This document shows, in pieces, positions 1-7,512 of a DNA stretch of 64,000 bases. The translations under genes and the position numbers were made by a program. How positions within the stretch are numbered: position 1 is the stretch's first letter; every line of letters starts with the position of its first letter. Origin of the DNA: RGIG3178 sp963674495 (lineage in GTDB: Bacteria > Bacillota > Clostridia > Christensenellales > QAND01); the NCBI GenBank assembly GCA_963674495.2, contig CAXXLG010000002.1:992001-1056000 (forward strand), read 5' to 3'. A model generated the notes under the pieces. That model was not told the DNA's origin. It made no database searches and saw only the letters and a program-made list of their open reading frames with translations.

Positions 1-383
1 TGGAGTTGACCGACGAATCCTTTGGCGTGAACCAGAACCGGTTTCAGCAGGGGAATTGGCCGGTTAAAAAAGCGCGCGCCGTCAATACGCTTTCGCACCT
101 TTGCTGGATACTGGCCAACATGGTGGGCGTATACGTAGGATGCCTTGTGTCCCTGCCGTTGAATGTAATCGCATTTTCCATGACGTCGATGTTTATCTGC
201 CTGCTGAGTATGCAGTCGCACAATGCGCGTACAATATGTGCGGCATTGACCGCGGCGGCGGTGGTCATTGCGTGTAAACTGTTGGGCTTAAGCTGGGTGG
301 GGATTTTGCTTGGTTCGCTTTGCGGTATAGGGGCTGGCCTTTTGGTGCCGGACAAGCGGGGGGACAAGCATGCAGTGGCCTGA
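1..383 (+). CDS. azlC: AzlC family branched-chain amino acid exporter, large subunit (5' partial)
   Basis: Only the C-terminal part of the gene is present; the reading frame is already open at the window edge, so the true start lies upstream. The visible residues begin with a TDESF motif typical of the middle of AzlC proteins and continue through several hydrophobic helices, ending in a KRGDKHAVA tail. AzlC is the large membrane subunit that works with AzlD to export branched-chain amino acids and their analogues. The next gene, azlD, starts inside the last codons of this one (14-bp overlap), which supports translational coupling. The family call rests on the partial sequence plus the AzlD neighbour. 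Confidence 0.85.
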   Translation, partial: ELTDESFGVNQNRFQQGNWPVKKARAVNTLSHLCWILANMVGVYVGCLVSLPLNVIAFSMTSMFICLLSMQSHNARTICAALTAAAVVIACKLLGLSWVGILLGSLCGIGAGLLVPDKRGDKHAVA

Positions 384-699
384 ATTTTGGATGATCCTTG
401 GCATCACCGCCGCATGCAACGCCGCCGGCCGTGTTCTGCCGCTGTATATATTGGCCAACCGGCCCTTGCCTGAAAGAATACAGCAGGCTTTGAGGCTCAT
501 TCCCGCGGCTTGCTTTGCAGCGTTGGTTGCAAACGATTTGTTCGACCCCGCCGCGTTTGCGGGCGGTCCGGTACTCACCATGCTGTTGCCGTACATCGCG
601 GCGCTGCCTGTCGTGTGGGTATCGCTGAAAACGCGGTCCCTGTTCATTGCCGTACTGGTGGGACTCATTTGCTACAGTGTGATGTTTTTTCTTGCATAA
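370..699 (+). CDS. azlD: AzlD family branched-chain amino acid transport protein
   Basis: A 109-residue, strongly hydrophobic protein with three to four predicted membrane helices. It has the family's usual length and features, including the RVLPLYILANRPLP segment after the first helix and an RLIPAACFAALV stretch. AzlD is the small partner of AzlC in the inner-membrane exporter. It overlaps azlC by 14 bp. Downstream there is an inverted repeat (703-709 with 720-726) that may end the transcript, but it has no clear T-run. Confidence 0.9.
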   Translation: MQWPEFWMILGITAACNAAGRVLPLYILANRPLPERIQQALRLIPAACFAALVANDLFDPAAFAGGPVLTMLLPYIAALPVVWVSLKTRSLFIAVLVGLICYSVMFFLA

Positions 700-702
700 A
701 AT

Positions 703-726
703 GCAGGATATGAATACAAATCCTGC
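703..726 (+). repeat. Inverted repeat downstream of azlD
   Basis: GCAGGAT at 703-709 pairs with ATCCTGC at 720-726, leaving a 10-nt loop. It lies just after the azlD stop. The following bases are not a T-run, so an intrinsic terminator is possible but weak. Confidence 0.4.
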
Positions 727-811
727 AAAACATTGTGTATATCCGGACGATTTTATTGTATATGAAATATTTATTTGTAATGCAACCGTATATCCCAAAC
801 AAATTTATTGA

Positions 812-840
812 TTGACAAATAATTAACGAACTACTATAAT
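812..840 (+). promoter_or_regulatory. Consensus sigma-A promoter for the Crp/Fnr regulator
   Basis: TTGACA at 812-817, a 17-bp spacer, and TATAAT at 835-840 match both consensus hexamers exactly. The predicted start of transcription, about 847, is immediately upstream of the dyad at 851-872. Confidence 0.85.
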
Positions 841-850
841 GGCCTTGATC

Positions 851-872
851 AAGTGTATCAAATGATACACTT
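851..872 (+). promoter_or_regulatory. Perfect inverted repeat operator between promoter and Crp/Fnr gene
   Basis: AAGTGTATCA (851-860), AA, then TGATACACTT (863-872) form a perfect 22-bp dyad directly downstream of a consensus promoter and 16 bp before the regulator's start codon. Its core resembles Crp/Fnr-family half sites (TGTNTC-like arms), so autorepression by the adjacent regulator is likely. It is followed by TTTTT, so a short attenuator hairpin is an alternative. Confidence 0.65.
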
Positions 873-887
873 TTTATAGGAGCGGCC

Positions 888-1550
888 ATGATTGAGCGTG
901 TACGACATAATTTCTTGTTTGAGCATGTACCAGAGGATGCTATGCATGCGCTGCTCGCGCGCGACGATGTTAAAAGCGCTACGTTTAAAAACGGAGAGAC
1001 GATCTACGATCCACAGCACTACCGGCGCAGCATGGGTATTATACTATCGGGCAACGTGGAGGTGTACAACACCGCGGATGCGCACACCGTGCTGCTGAAC
1101 ATACTATCAATGGGACAGACATTCGGCGTGGCTACGCTATTCCACGATGCCGGGTTTTACATCAGCCACATCGTGTCCAAGGGGCGTTGCGAGGTGCTGT
1201 TCATTCCGCAGAAGGCGCTGTGCGCACTGTTTCGTGACAGCATGCAGGCCGTTGAAAACTACGTCGCATTTTTGTCCGGACGTATTTACTTCCTCAACCG
1301 GAAGATTGATTCGTTTACCAGGGACAGCGCACAGCAGCGGCTGGCGATGTATTTGGCGGATGCGGCGGTAAAAGACGAGCAGGGATACGTAGTGCGCATG
1401 CCTTTTGGCATGAATAAGCTGGCTACGCTTTTGTCCATCGGGCGTGCCTCGCTGTACCGGGCGATGCAGTCGCTCGTGGAAAGCGGACTGATCGAACGCA
1501 AGGGACGATTGATTCACATCAAGGATCTACACAAACTCAGTATTCTATGA
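888..1550 (+). CDS. Crp/Fnr family transcriptional regulator
   Basis: A 220-residue protein of the usual family length. The N-terminal two thirds resemble a cyclic-nucleotide-binding beta-roll (ILSGNVEVYN, GQTFGVATLF). A long dimerisation helix follows, then a C-terminal winged helix-turn-helix around residues 165-205 (KLATLLSIGRASLYRAMQSL). There is no N-terminal cysteine cluster, so it is not an iron-sulfur FNR; the ligand cannot be told from sequence. The start ATG has an AGGAG five bases upstream. The gene overlaps no other gene, but its stop is 20 bp before the lipoprotein start of the ABC importer, so it probably controls that transporter and itself through the dyad at 851-872. Confidence 0.88.
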   Translation: MIERVRHNFLFEHVPEDAMHALLARDDVKSATFKNGETIYDPQHYRRSMGIILSGNVEVYNTADAHTVLLNILSMGQTFGVATLFHDAGFYISHIVSKGRCEVLFIPQKALCALFRDSMQAVENYVAFLSGRIYFLNRKIDSFTRDSAQQRLAMYLADAAVKDEQGYVVRMPFGMNKLATLLSIGRASLYRAMQSLVESGLIERKGRLIHIKDLHKLSIL

Positions 1551-1570
1551 ATTTACAGGAGGATAAAACA

Positions 1571-2581
1571 ATGAAACACAAACGTATTTGGATTGCCGTT
1601 TTGATGGCGATGGCACTTTTGGCAATGTCGGCATGCACGTCGGCAACGCCCGCACCCACACAGGTCGCGCAAAAGGCCGCGGTCAACGTGGCGGCGTTGA
1701 AGGGACCGACCGGCATCGGTATGGTCAAGCTTTGGGACGACAATCAAGAGGGCATTACGCTGAACGATTACACATTCACCTTTGCCGGTGCGCCGGACGA
1801 AGTAGTTGGGATGCTGACCAGCGGTGAAGTGGACATCGCGGCGGTACCCATCAATCTGGCGGGTTCGCTGTATAATAAAACGCAAGGCAACATTCAGATC
1901 ACGGCGTTGATCACCCGCGGTGTATTGTACGTGCTGGAAAACGGCGACACGGTACAAAGCATCGCCGATCTTGAGGGACAGACGGTGTATGCGACGGGTC
2001 AGGGGAGCACGCCGGAATTCGTATTAAACTATCTTCTTGACGTGAACGGATTGGATGATACCATCGTGGAATACAAGGTTGAACACGCTGAATTGGCAAC
2101 GCTTTTGGTGTCCGGCGATGTAAAGATAGGCATGTTGCCCGAGCCGTTCGTCACCACCGTTTTGAGTAAAAATCCGGATGTGCGCATCGCGCTGGATCTC
2201 AACGAACAATGGCGCGAAGCCACCGCAGCCAAGGGAAACGAGACCACCCTGTCCATGAGTGCACTCGTGGTGCGCAAGGAGTTTGCCCAGCAGAATCCCG
2301 AGGCTCTTGCAGCTTTTATCAGCGAATATACGGCATCGGTGAACTATGTCAACGGCAACGTAGCGGATGCGGCGGCGCTGGTTGAAGAAGCGGGCATCAT
2401 GGCCAGTGCGGCGCTGGCGCAGCAAGCCATCCCCAACTGCAACATCGTATGTATCACCGGCGACGATATGAAGGAGGCGGTGACCAAACTGTACGAGGTA
2501 TTCTATGCGGCCAATCCGCTGTCCATCGGTGGCGCGATGCCGCTGGACGATTTCTTCTACACCCATGACGCAACGAATTAA
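1571..2581 (+). CDS. ABC transporter substrate-binding lipoprotein (NitT/TauT type)
   Basis: The start at 1571 is chosen over an in-frame ATG at 1547 because AGGAGG lies at 1557-1562, and because it gives a clean lipoprotein signal peptide (MKHKRIWIAVLMAMALLAMSAC, lipid-modified Cys). The mature part has the periplasmic-binding-protein fold features of the NMT1/TauA family: a GPTGIGMVKLW segment, SGEVDIAAVP, a YATGQGSTPEFVL loop and late MLPEPFVTTVL. Such proteins bind nitrate, sulfonates, bicarbonate, pyrimidine precursors or similar small solutes; the substrate here is not evident. Its 3' end overlaps the permease start by 17 bp, as expected in an operon. Confidence 0.88.
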   Translation: MKHKRIWIAVLMAMALLAMSACTSATPAPTQVAQKAAVNVAALKGPTGIGMVKLWDDNQEGITLNDYTFTFAGAPDEVVGMLTSGEVDIAAVPINLAGSLYNKTQGNIQITALITRGVLYVLENGDTVQSIADLEGQTVYATGQGSTPEFVLNYLLDVNGLDDTIVEYKVEHAELATLLVSGDVKIGMLPEPFVTTVLSKNPDVRIALDLNEQWREATAAKGNETTLSMSALVVRKEFAQQNPEALAAFISEYTASVNYVNGNVADAAALVEEAGIMASAALAQQAIPNCNIVCITGDDMKEAVTKLYEVFYAANPLSIGGAMPLDDFFYTHDATN

Positions 2582-3341
2582 ACGAATATTCACATACAGC
2601 CTGGCAGTTTTGTTCTGGCTGAGTATATGGCAAGTCGTTGCCACAATCGTCGGACAGGAGATCCTTTTGGTATCCCCTGTCCGCGTGTTGGCACGCATGG
2701 TGGAATTGGCGCAGAGTAACGGGTTTCTTGCCATCATGGGCACATCGCTGTTGCGCATCATGGGCGGGTTTTTCACGGCGGTGCTCCTTGGCGTACTGCT
2801 GGGCGTGGCAACGGCCAAAAGCACGTTTTTACGCAGACTGTTTGCCCCCGTCCGCGCGCTGATCAAAGCCACGCCGGTGGCGAGCTTTATTCTGCTGGCG
2901 CTGGTGTGGATGCATACAAACACGGTGCCCAGTTTCATATCTTTTCTGATGGTTCTGCCCACGGTGTGGGGCAGCGTGGAGCAGGGCATTTTTGAGACCG
3001 ATTCATCGTTGCTTATGATGGCACGCGCGTATGGGTTTTCCATACAAAAGCGCATACGGCTGGTGTACATCCCCAGCATATTGCCGTATTTTTTATCGGC
3101 ATTTTCAACCGGACTTGGTTTGGGATTTAAATCCGGCATCGCCGCGGAAGTGATCAGCCTGCCCAAGCGCAGCATCGGCATCAATATGTACTATGCCAAG
3201 ATATATCTTGAAACACCCGATCTATTGGCATGGACGGTTTTTCTCGTCGCGCTGAGCATTCTGTTTGAATGGGGCCTTCTATGGGCAATGGGGCGATTGC
3301 TCATGCGCCGCAAACCGCAAAAGGGAACGGTGGCCACATGA
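2565..3341 (+). CDS. ABC transporter permease (NitT/TauT type)
   Basis: A 258-residue membrane protein of the binding-protein-dependent permease superfamily. The start MTQRIKRIF at 2565 is chosen because it gives a normal N-terminus before the first helix and overlaps the upstream stop. It shows six predicted helices and the EAA-type cytoplasmic loop around ARAYGFSIQKRIRLVYIPSI, which docks the ATPase. The next gene's ATG overlaps this stop codon (ATGA), so the three importer genes are translationally coupled. Substrate unknown. Confidence 0.9.
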   Translation: MTQRIKRIFTYSLAVLFWLSIWQVVATIVGQEILLVSPVRVLARMVELAQSNGFLAIMGTSLLRIMGGFFTAVLLGVLLGVATAKSTFLRRLFAPVRALIKATPVASFILLALVWMHTNTVPSFISFLMVLPTVWGSVEQGIFETDSSLLMMARAYGFSIQKRIRLVYIPSILPYFLSAFSTGLGLGFKSGIAAEVISLPKRSIGINMYYAKIYLETPDLLAWTVFLVALSILFEWGLLWAMGRLLMRRKPQKGTVAT

Positions 3342-3976
3342 TACGGATTAAAGATATTTATGTCCAATACGGAAAGCAGCACGTGCTGGACGCTTTTTCG
3401 CTGGATCTCCCCGAGCGAGGCCGCATAGCACTGATGGGCCCGTCGGGCAGTGGCAAGAGTACGCTGCTGTTGGCCATGGCCGGCCTGATTTCCTATCAAG
3501 GGAGAATTACCGGCTTGTCAAACCGCCGCATCGGGCTGTTGTTTCAGGAGGACAGACTGTTGCCACAGAGTACAGCCGTCCAAAACGTGGCGGCGGTGCT
3601 AACCGATTCGATGAAAAAGAAACAACGGTACGAAAGAGCGGGAGAAGTTCTCTTGGCATGCGGGCTGTCTCTGGATGCGCACAACAAATACCCCGACGAA
3701 CTGTCTGGCGGCATGAAGAAGCGCGTGGCCATTGCGCGGTTGCTGGCGTACGATTGTAACGTGTGGCTTCTGGACGAACCATTCCGTGGTCTGGACGCGC
3801 AAAGCCGCGAGGGAATTATTTCGCTGTTGCTTACCCTCAGTGACAATAAGCTGATGGTAATTGTAAGTCACGATCCCTATGAAGCATCGTCTTTGGGCGA
3901 GCGAACCGTCCAATTGGGTGGGCCGCCGCTTCACGTCATCGATCGCGGCGATATGTTCGATCAAAGCGAATCATAA
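3338..3976 (+). CDS. ABC transporter ATP-binding protein (NitT/TauT type)
   Basis: A 212-residue nucleotide-binding subunit. Visible motifs are Walker A (GPSGSGKST), the Q-loop (GLLFQEDRLLP), the signature (LSGGMKKRVAIARLL), Walker B with its glutamate (VWLLDEPFRGLD) and the H-loop (IVSHDPYEA). The start at 3338 overlaps the permease stop by four bases. It completes the substrate-binding, permease and ATPase importer, and a strong terminator follows at 3984-4013. Confidence 0.93.
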   Translation: MIRIKDIYVQYGKQHVLDAFSLDLPERGRIALMGPSGSGKSTLLLAMAGLISYQGRITGLSNRRIGLLFQEDRLLPQSTAVQNVAAVLTDSMKKKQRYERAGEVLLACGLSLDAHNKYPDELSGGMKKRVAIARLLAYDCNVWLLDEPFRGLDAQSREGIISLLLTLSDNKLMVIVSHDPYEASSLGERTVQLGGPPLHVIDRGDMFDQSES

Positions 3977-3983
3977 ATAAAAA

Positions 3984-4013
3984 AACCGGCAGGCAAATCT
4001 GCCGGTTTTTTTC
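3984..4013 (+). terminator. Intrinsic terminator of the ABC importer operon
   Basis: AACCGGCAG pairs with CTGCCGGTT across a short loop and is followed by a T-rich run. The flanking A-tract means it may also stop leftward transcription. Confidence 0.85.
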
Positions 4014-4060
4014 ATTTTAAAGAAGAGCATGGTGCGTTTGATATCACGATGCCCGCATGA

Positions 4061-5014
4061 TCAAGAGGTGATGCTCTGTTGTGCGCTATGTTCCTGGCAC
4101 ATCGTGGCGTGCAGATCCAGCCAGACCTTGATATCCGCCATTACCTCGTCGCGGTTGATTTCGTTGAGCACCTCGTGCCGTGCATTGGGATACAGCTTTA
4201 TGCTGACATCGTCAACACCCGCGTCCATCAGGCGCTGGCCCACCCTTCGTACACCCTTGCCATATTGGCCGACGGGATCGTCTGCGCCGGATATCAGAAG
4301 GACGGGCAGGTTATTGGGGACGGCTTGATACCATGAGGGCTTTGCAATTTCATTGAGAATCGACATCAGATCGTAAAACCCGCGCGCTGTGAAGGTTTGA
4401 ATACGCAGCGGATCGGATTTGAACGCCTCAACGACGTCTTCGTCGCGCGAGATCCATGCAAAGGCGTCGCACGGTTTTGGATAGGTACTGTTGAAACCCG
4501 CGAATGTCATGGCACGGTAGAACATCAGTGGGCGCTTGTTGGGAAACGGGGTTAGGATATAACGGCCGATGCAGGGCATCGTCCGCCCCATGCCGCTTGT
4601 GCCCATGAAGACGGCGCCCGCAAGATCCTGACCGTAACGCGCGCAGAACGCGCGCGCCAAAAAAGAGCCCATGGAATGGCCCAACAGGAAATACGGAAGA
4701 CCTGGATATTGCGCCGCGGTGGTTTGTTGCAGCGTGCGGATGTCTTCCACAAGATGGCGGTAGCCGTCGCGGTCGCCGAAAAAGCCGCGCGGGGCGTCCG
4801 GCATGCTGCGCCCGTGACCGGCATAGTCAAAACCCGTAACGATGTAGCCCTGCTGATTCAAGAAGTGCGCAAAGGTCTGGTAGCGCCCGAAATGCTCGAG
4901 CATGCCGTGGCAGACCTGCACCACGCCGCGCGCGTTGTTGACCGGATAAGTGCTAACATGGATAGGGCCAAGGCCGGTGGTGCTTTCAAACGTGCTTGTC
5001 ATCGGTTCCACCAT
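4061..5014 (-). CDS. Alpha/beta hydrolase, monoacylglycerol-lipase-like (serine hydrolase)
   Basis: A 317-residue protein starting MVEPMTSTF. This start is chosen over an upstream in-frame ATG because AAGGAGG sits just before it. It has the lysophospholipase/monoacylglycerol-lipase layout: an oxyanion HGMLEHFGRY motif, nucleophile elbow GHSMGS, a cap region with several aromatic residues, acid residue in GADDPVG, and catalytic His in NARHEVLNE. It probably releases fatty acids from monoacylglycerols or related esters in the cytoplasm. The glycerol kinase gene lies 110 bp upstream on the same strand, so the two may work in sequence (ester hydrolysis, then glycerol phosphorylation); this is inferred from proximity. 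Confidence 0.85.
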   Translation of the reverse strand: MVEPMTSTFESTTGLGPIHVSTYPVNNARGVVQVCHGMLEHFGRYQTFAHFLNQQGYIVTGFDYAGHGRSMPDAPRGFFGDRDGYRHLVEDIRTLQQTTAAQYPGLPYFLLGHSMGSFLARAFCARYGQDLAGAVFMGTSGMGRTMPCIGRYILTPFPNKRPLMFYRAMTFAGFNSTYPKPCDAFAWISRDEDVVEAFKSDPLRIQTFTARGFYDLMSILNEIAKPSWYQAVPNNLPVLLISGADDPVGQYGKGVRRVGQRLMDAGVDDVSIKLYPNARHEVLNEINRDEVMADIKVWLDLHATMCQEHSAQQSITS

Positions 5015-5109
5015 GATCTTCCTCCTTGTTAGGATGCCTGGCGGGTTTGGAAAAGAATATTCTAGCCACCGCATGCAACCCTTTAATGTAATCCCATATA
5101 TATCACAAA

Positions 5110-5129
5110 ACTGAGGCGCAGGCCTCAGT
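5110..5129 (-). terminator. Hairpin at the 3' end of glpK
   Basis: ACTGAGGC and GCCTCAGT form a perfect 8-bp stem with a 4-nt loop. On the minus strand it is followed by TTTT. It overlaps the last codons and stop of glpK and is a weak terminator or mRNA-protecting hairpin. Confidence 0.55.
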
Positions 5130-6615
5130 CACTGAGCCAATGCAGGGTACGTTCAACCGCCCTGTGCCAAAGATTGAGTTGATCGCTACGCCAACATTCG
5201 TCCTTGTTTGGTTCGAACCGCGTTTGCAGCGCCCACTGCGAACACAAACAGTCAATATCGGGAAACAGACCGACAGCAAGGCCGGCCAGATACGCTGCAC
5301 CCAACGCCGTCGTTTCAACGACCTTGGGGCGCTGAACGTGTATGCCCAGAATGTCCGATTGGTACTGCATCAAAAAGTCGTTGGCGCTTGCGCCGCCGTC
5401 TACCTTGAGCGTGTTCAAACGGATGCCGGTTTCCCTTGCCATGGCGTCGAGCACATCATAGGTCTGCAGCGCGATGCTTTCCAATCCCGCCCGAATGATG
5501 TGTGCCCGTCCCGTACCACGGGTCAGGCCGAATAGAGTGCCCCGTGCATAGCCGTCCCAATAGGGCGCGCCCAGACCGGTGAACGCGGGGACCAACACCA
5601 CGCCGCCGCTGTCCTGAACGGATTGCGCCAGCGCCTCGGTCGCCTCGGCGGAATCCACCAGATGTAGTTCGTCCCGAAGCCATTGCACCACCGCGCCCGC
5701 GATGAACACGCTCCCTTCGAGCGCATAGGAAAAAGGTTGTCCCTTTGCCGTGGCCGCCATGGTGGTGATCAGGCCCTGATTGGAGAACGTCGGCGTGTGC
5801 CCGGTATGCATCAATAAAAAGCATCCGGTACCGTAAGTGTTCTTCGCTTCCCCGGACGAAAAGCAGCATTGGCCAAACAATGCGGCCTGCTGGTCGCCCG
5901 CCACACCGCCGATGGGGATTTCTGCACCCAGCACATCTGCGTCCGTTACACCGTAGATTTCACTGCTCGAGAGAATGTCGGGCAGCATGGCACGTGGAAT
6001 ATCGAACAGAGACAAAAGTTCGTCGTCCCAGTCGTGTGTCAACAAGTTGTACAGCATGGTGCGGCTGGCGTTTGTGTGGTCGGTGGCATAGATCCTCCGG
6101 CCGCTTATATGCCAGAGCAGAAACGTGTCCACCGTGCCGCACAACAGCTCGCCGTCACGGGCACGGCGCATGCCGTCGGGCACGTGGTTCAATATCCATC
6201 TGAGCTTTGTGGCCGAACTGTACGCATCCACCATCAGCCCCGTCTTTTTTTGTATCATGAGGCTGCAGCCTTGTTTGATCAAATCCGAACAATCCTGCGC
6301 CGTGCGCCGGCATTGCCAAACGATGGCGTTGTATACGGGCGCTCCGGTTCGTCTGTCCCAAACGATGACCGTCTCACGCTGGTTGGTAAGCCCAATTACG
6401 TCGATGTCCCTATGGCGTAGGCGCGCCTGTGCCAGCGCCTCGCGTACCGCACCGAGCTGTGAAACCAGGATATCCTGCGGATCGTGTTCGACCCAGCCGG
6501 GCTTGGGATAAATCTGGGTGAAAGGACGGTTACACTGGGACAGGGGAGCCCCGGCATTGTCGAATACCACCGCGCGTGAGCTGGTTGTCCCCTGATCCAA
6601 CGACAGAATGGGCAT
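5125..6615 (-). CDS. glpK: Glycerol kinase
   Basis: A full-length 496-residue FGGY-family kinase. The N-terminal phosphate-binding loop is LDQGTTSSRAVVFD. The substrate-binding region has the RRTAQDCSDL segment and a GVAGDQQAALFGQ motif, with FGGY signature 1 near YGTGCFLL and signature 2 near ALGAAYLAGLAVG. It phosphorylates glycerol to sn-glycerol 3-phosphate in the cytoplasm. AAAGGGTG precedes the start, and a good promoter lies at 6658-6686 on the same strand. No glpF or glpO/D is adjacent. The downstream hydrolase may supply glycerol. Confidence 0.97.
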   Translation of the reverse strand: MPILSLDQGTTSSRAVVFDNAGAPLSQCNRPFTQIYPKPGWVEHDPQDILVSQLGAVREALAQARLRHRDIDVIGLTNQRETVIVWDRRTGAPVYNAIVWQCRRTAQDCSDLIKQGCSLMIQKKTGLMVDAYSSATKLRWILNHVPDGMRRARDGELLCGTVDTFLLWHISGRRIYATDHTNASRTMLYNLLTHDWDDELLSLFDIPRAMLPDILSSSEIYGVTDADVLGAEIPIGGVAGDQQAALFGQCCFSSGEAKNTYGTGCFLLMHTGHTPTFSNQGLITTMAATAKGQPFSYALEGSVFIAGAVVQWLRDELHLVDSAEATEALAQSVQDSGGVVLVPAFTGLGAPYWDGYARGTLFGLTRGTGRAHIIRAGLESIALQTYDVLDAMARETGIRLNTLKVDGGASANDFLMQYQSDILGIHVQRPKVVETTALGAAYLAGLAVGLFPDIDCLCSQWALQTRFEPNKDECWRSDQLNLWHRAVERTLHWLSD

Positions 6616-6657
6616 GGCGTTCGCACCCTTTCTTTTGCCAACATATAATGTATTTAT

Positions 6658-6686
6658 ATTGTAAAGGAAAACGGCATGGGCGTAAA
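6658..6686 (-). promoter_or_regulatory. Promoter for glpK
   Basis: On the minus strand TTTACG (6686-6681) and TACAAT (6663-6658) are separated by 17 bp, about 40 bp upstream of the glpK start. Confidence 0.7.
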
Positions 6687-6707
6687 GGTTTTCGGCGGTC
6701 GTTGTTC

Positions 6708-6736
6708 TTGAAAATCGGCCTTGGCACTGTTACAAT
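6708..6736 (+). promoter_or_regulatory. Promoter for the two-gene ABC exporter
   Basis: TTGAAA (6708-6713), a 17-bp spacer and TACAAT (6731-6736), 45 bp before the ATPase start codon. Confidence 0.7.
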
Positions 6737-6780
6737 GAGTTGACTATTGAAAACCGTCTCAAACGCGAAAGGAGAACGGC

Positions 6781-7512
6781 ATGATCGAATTGATCCAACT
6801 ATCCAAAAGCTATGCCAAGAGCCGGGTAAAAGCTGTGGATGATATCTCGTTGCACGTTAAAAAAGGAGAAGTGTTCGGATTCATCGGGCCGAACGGCGCG
6901 GGTAAAACAACCACCATTAAAATGATCACCGGCATACTGACGCCGGACAGCGGACAGGTTAAGATTAACGGAATCGATATGGCACAGGATCCGATCACCT
7001 GTAAACGCAATTTCTCGTACGCTCCGGACTCGCACCAGGTTTACGACAGGCTGACAGGGCTTGAGTATCTTAATTTTCTGGCGGACATGTACGATGTCGA
7101 TACGCGAAAACGGCAGCAGCAGATGGAGAAATACCTGGCCATGTTTGAGTTGACTGGCGCCGTTGGCGAACAGATCAAGTCCTATTCACACGGCATGCGC
7201 CAAAAGCTGTCCTTAACCGGCGCGCTGTTGCCAGATCCGCCGTTGTGGATCATGGACGAACCGATGGTGGGGTTGGACCCTAAGAGCCAGCACCTTCTCA
7301 AGCAGGAGATGCGTGCCCATTGCGACCGGGGCAACACAATCTTTTTCTCTACCCATGTACTGGAGGTAGCGGAAAGGTTGTGCGATCGCATTGCAATCAT
7401 CAACCACGGCAATATCATTGCTGTGGGGACGCTGGAACAACTGCGCAGCGGATCGAACGAAACGCTGGAGTCGCTGTTCCTCGAATTGACCGAAAGCGGG
7501 GATATGCTTTGA
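6781..7512 (+). CDS. ABC-2 type exporter ATP-binding protein
   Basis: A 243-residue ATPase with Walker A GPNGAGKTTT, a signature region with the atypical form YSHGMRQKLSL, Walker B LWIMDEPMVGLDP and the H-loop FFSTHVLEVAE. This pattern belongs to the drug/polymer/peptide export (DrrA/CcmA-like) group. AGGAG precedes the start. Its stop overlaps the TTG start of the membrane partner, so the two form a single exporter. The cargo is unknown. Confidence 0.92.
   Translation: MIELIQLSKSYAKSRVKAVDDISLHVKKGEVFGFIGPNGAGKTTTIKMITGILTPDSGQVKINGIDMAQDPITCKRNFSYAPDSHQVYDRLTGLEYLNFLADMYDVDTRKRQQQMEKYLAMFELTGAVGEQIKSYSHGMRQKLSLTGALLPDPPLWIMDEPMVGLDPKSQHLLKQEMRAHCDRGNTIFFSTHVLEVAERLCDRIAIINHGNIIAVGTLEQLRSGSNETLESLFLELTESGDML

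Noticed and set aside
2024..3184. Leftward ORF of 386 codons opposite the ABC importer genes
   Set aside because: It covers parts of two clear genes on the other strand, has no family features and no ribosome binding site.
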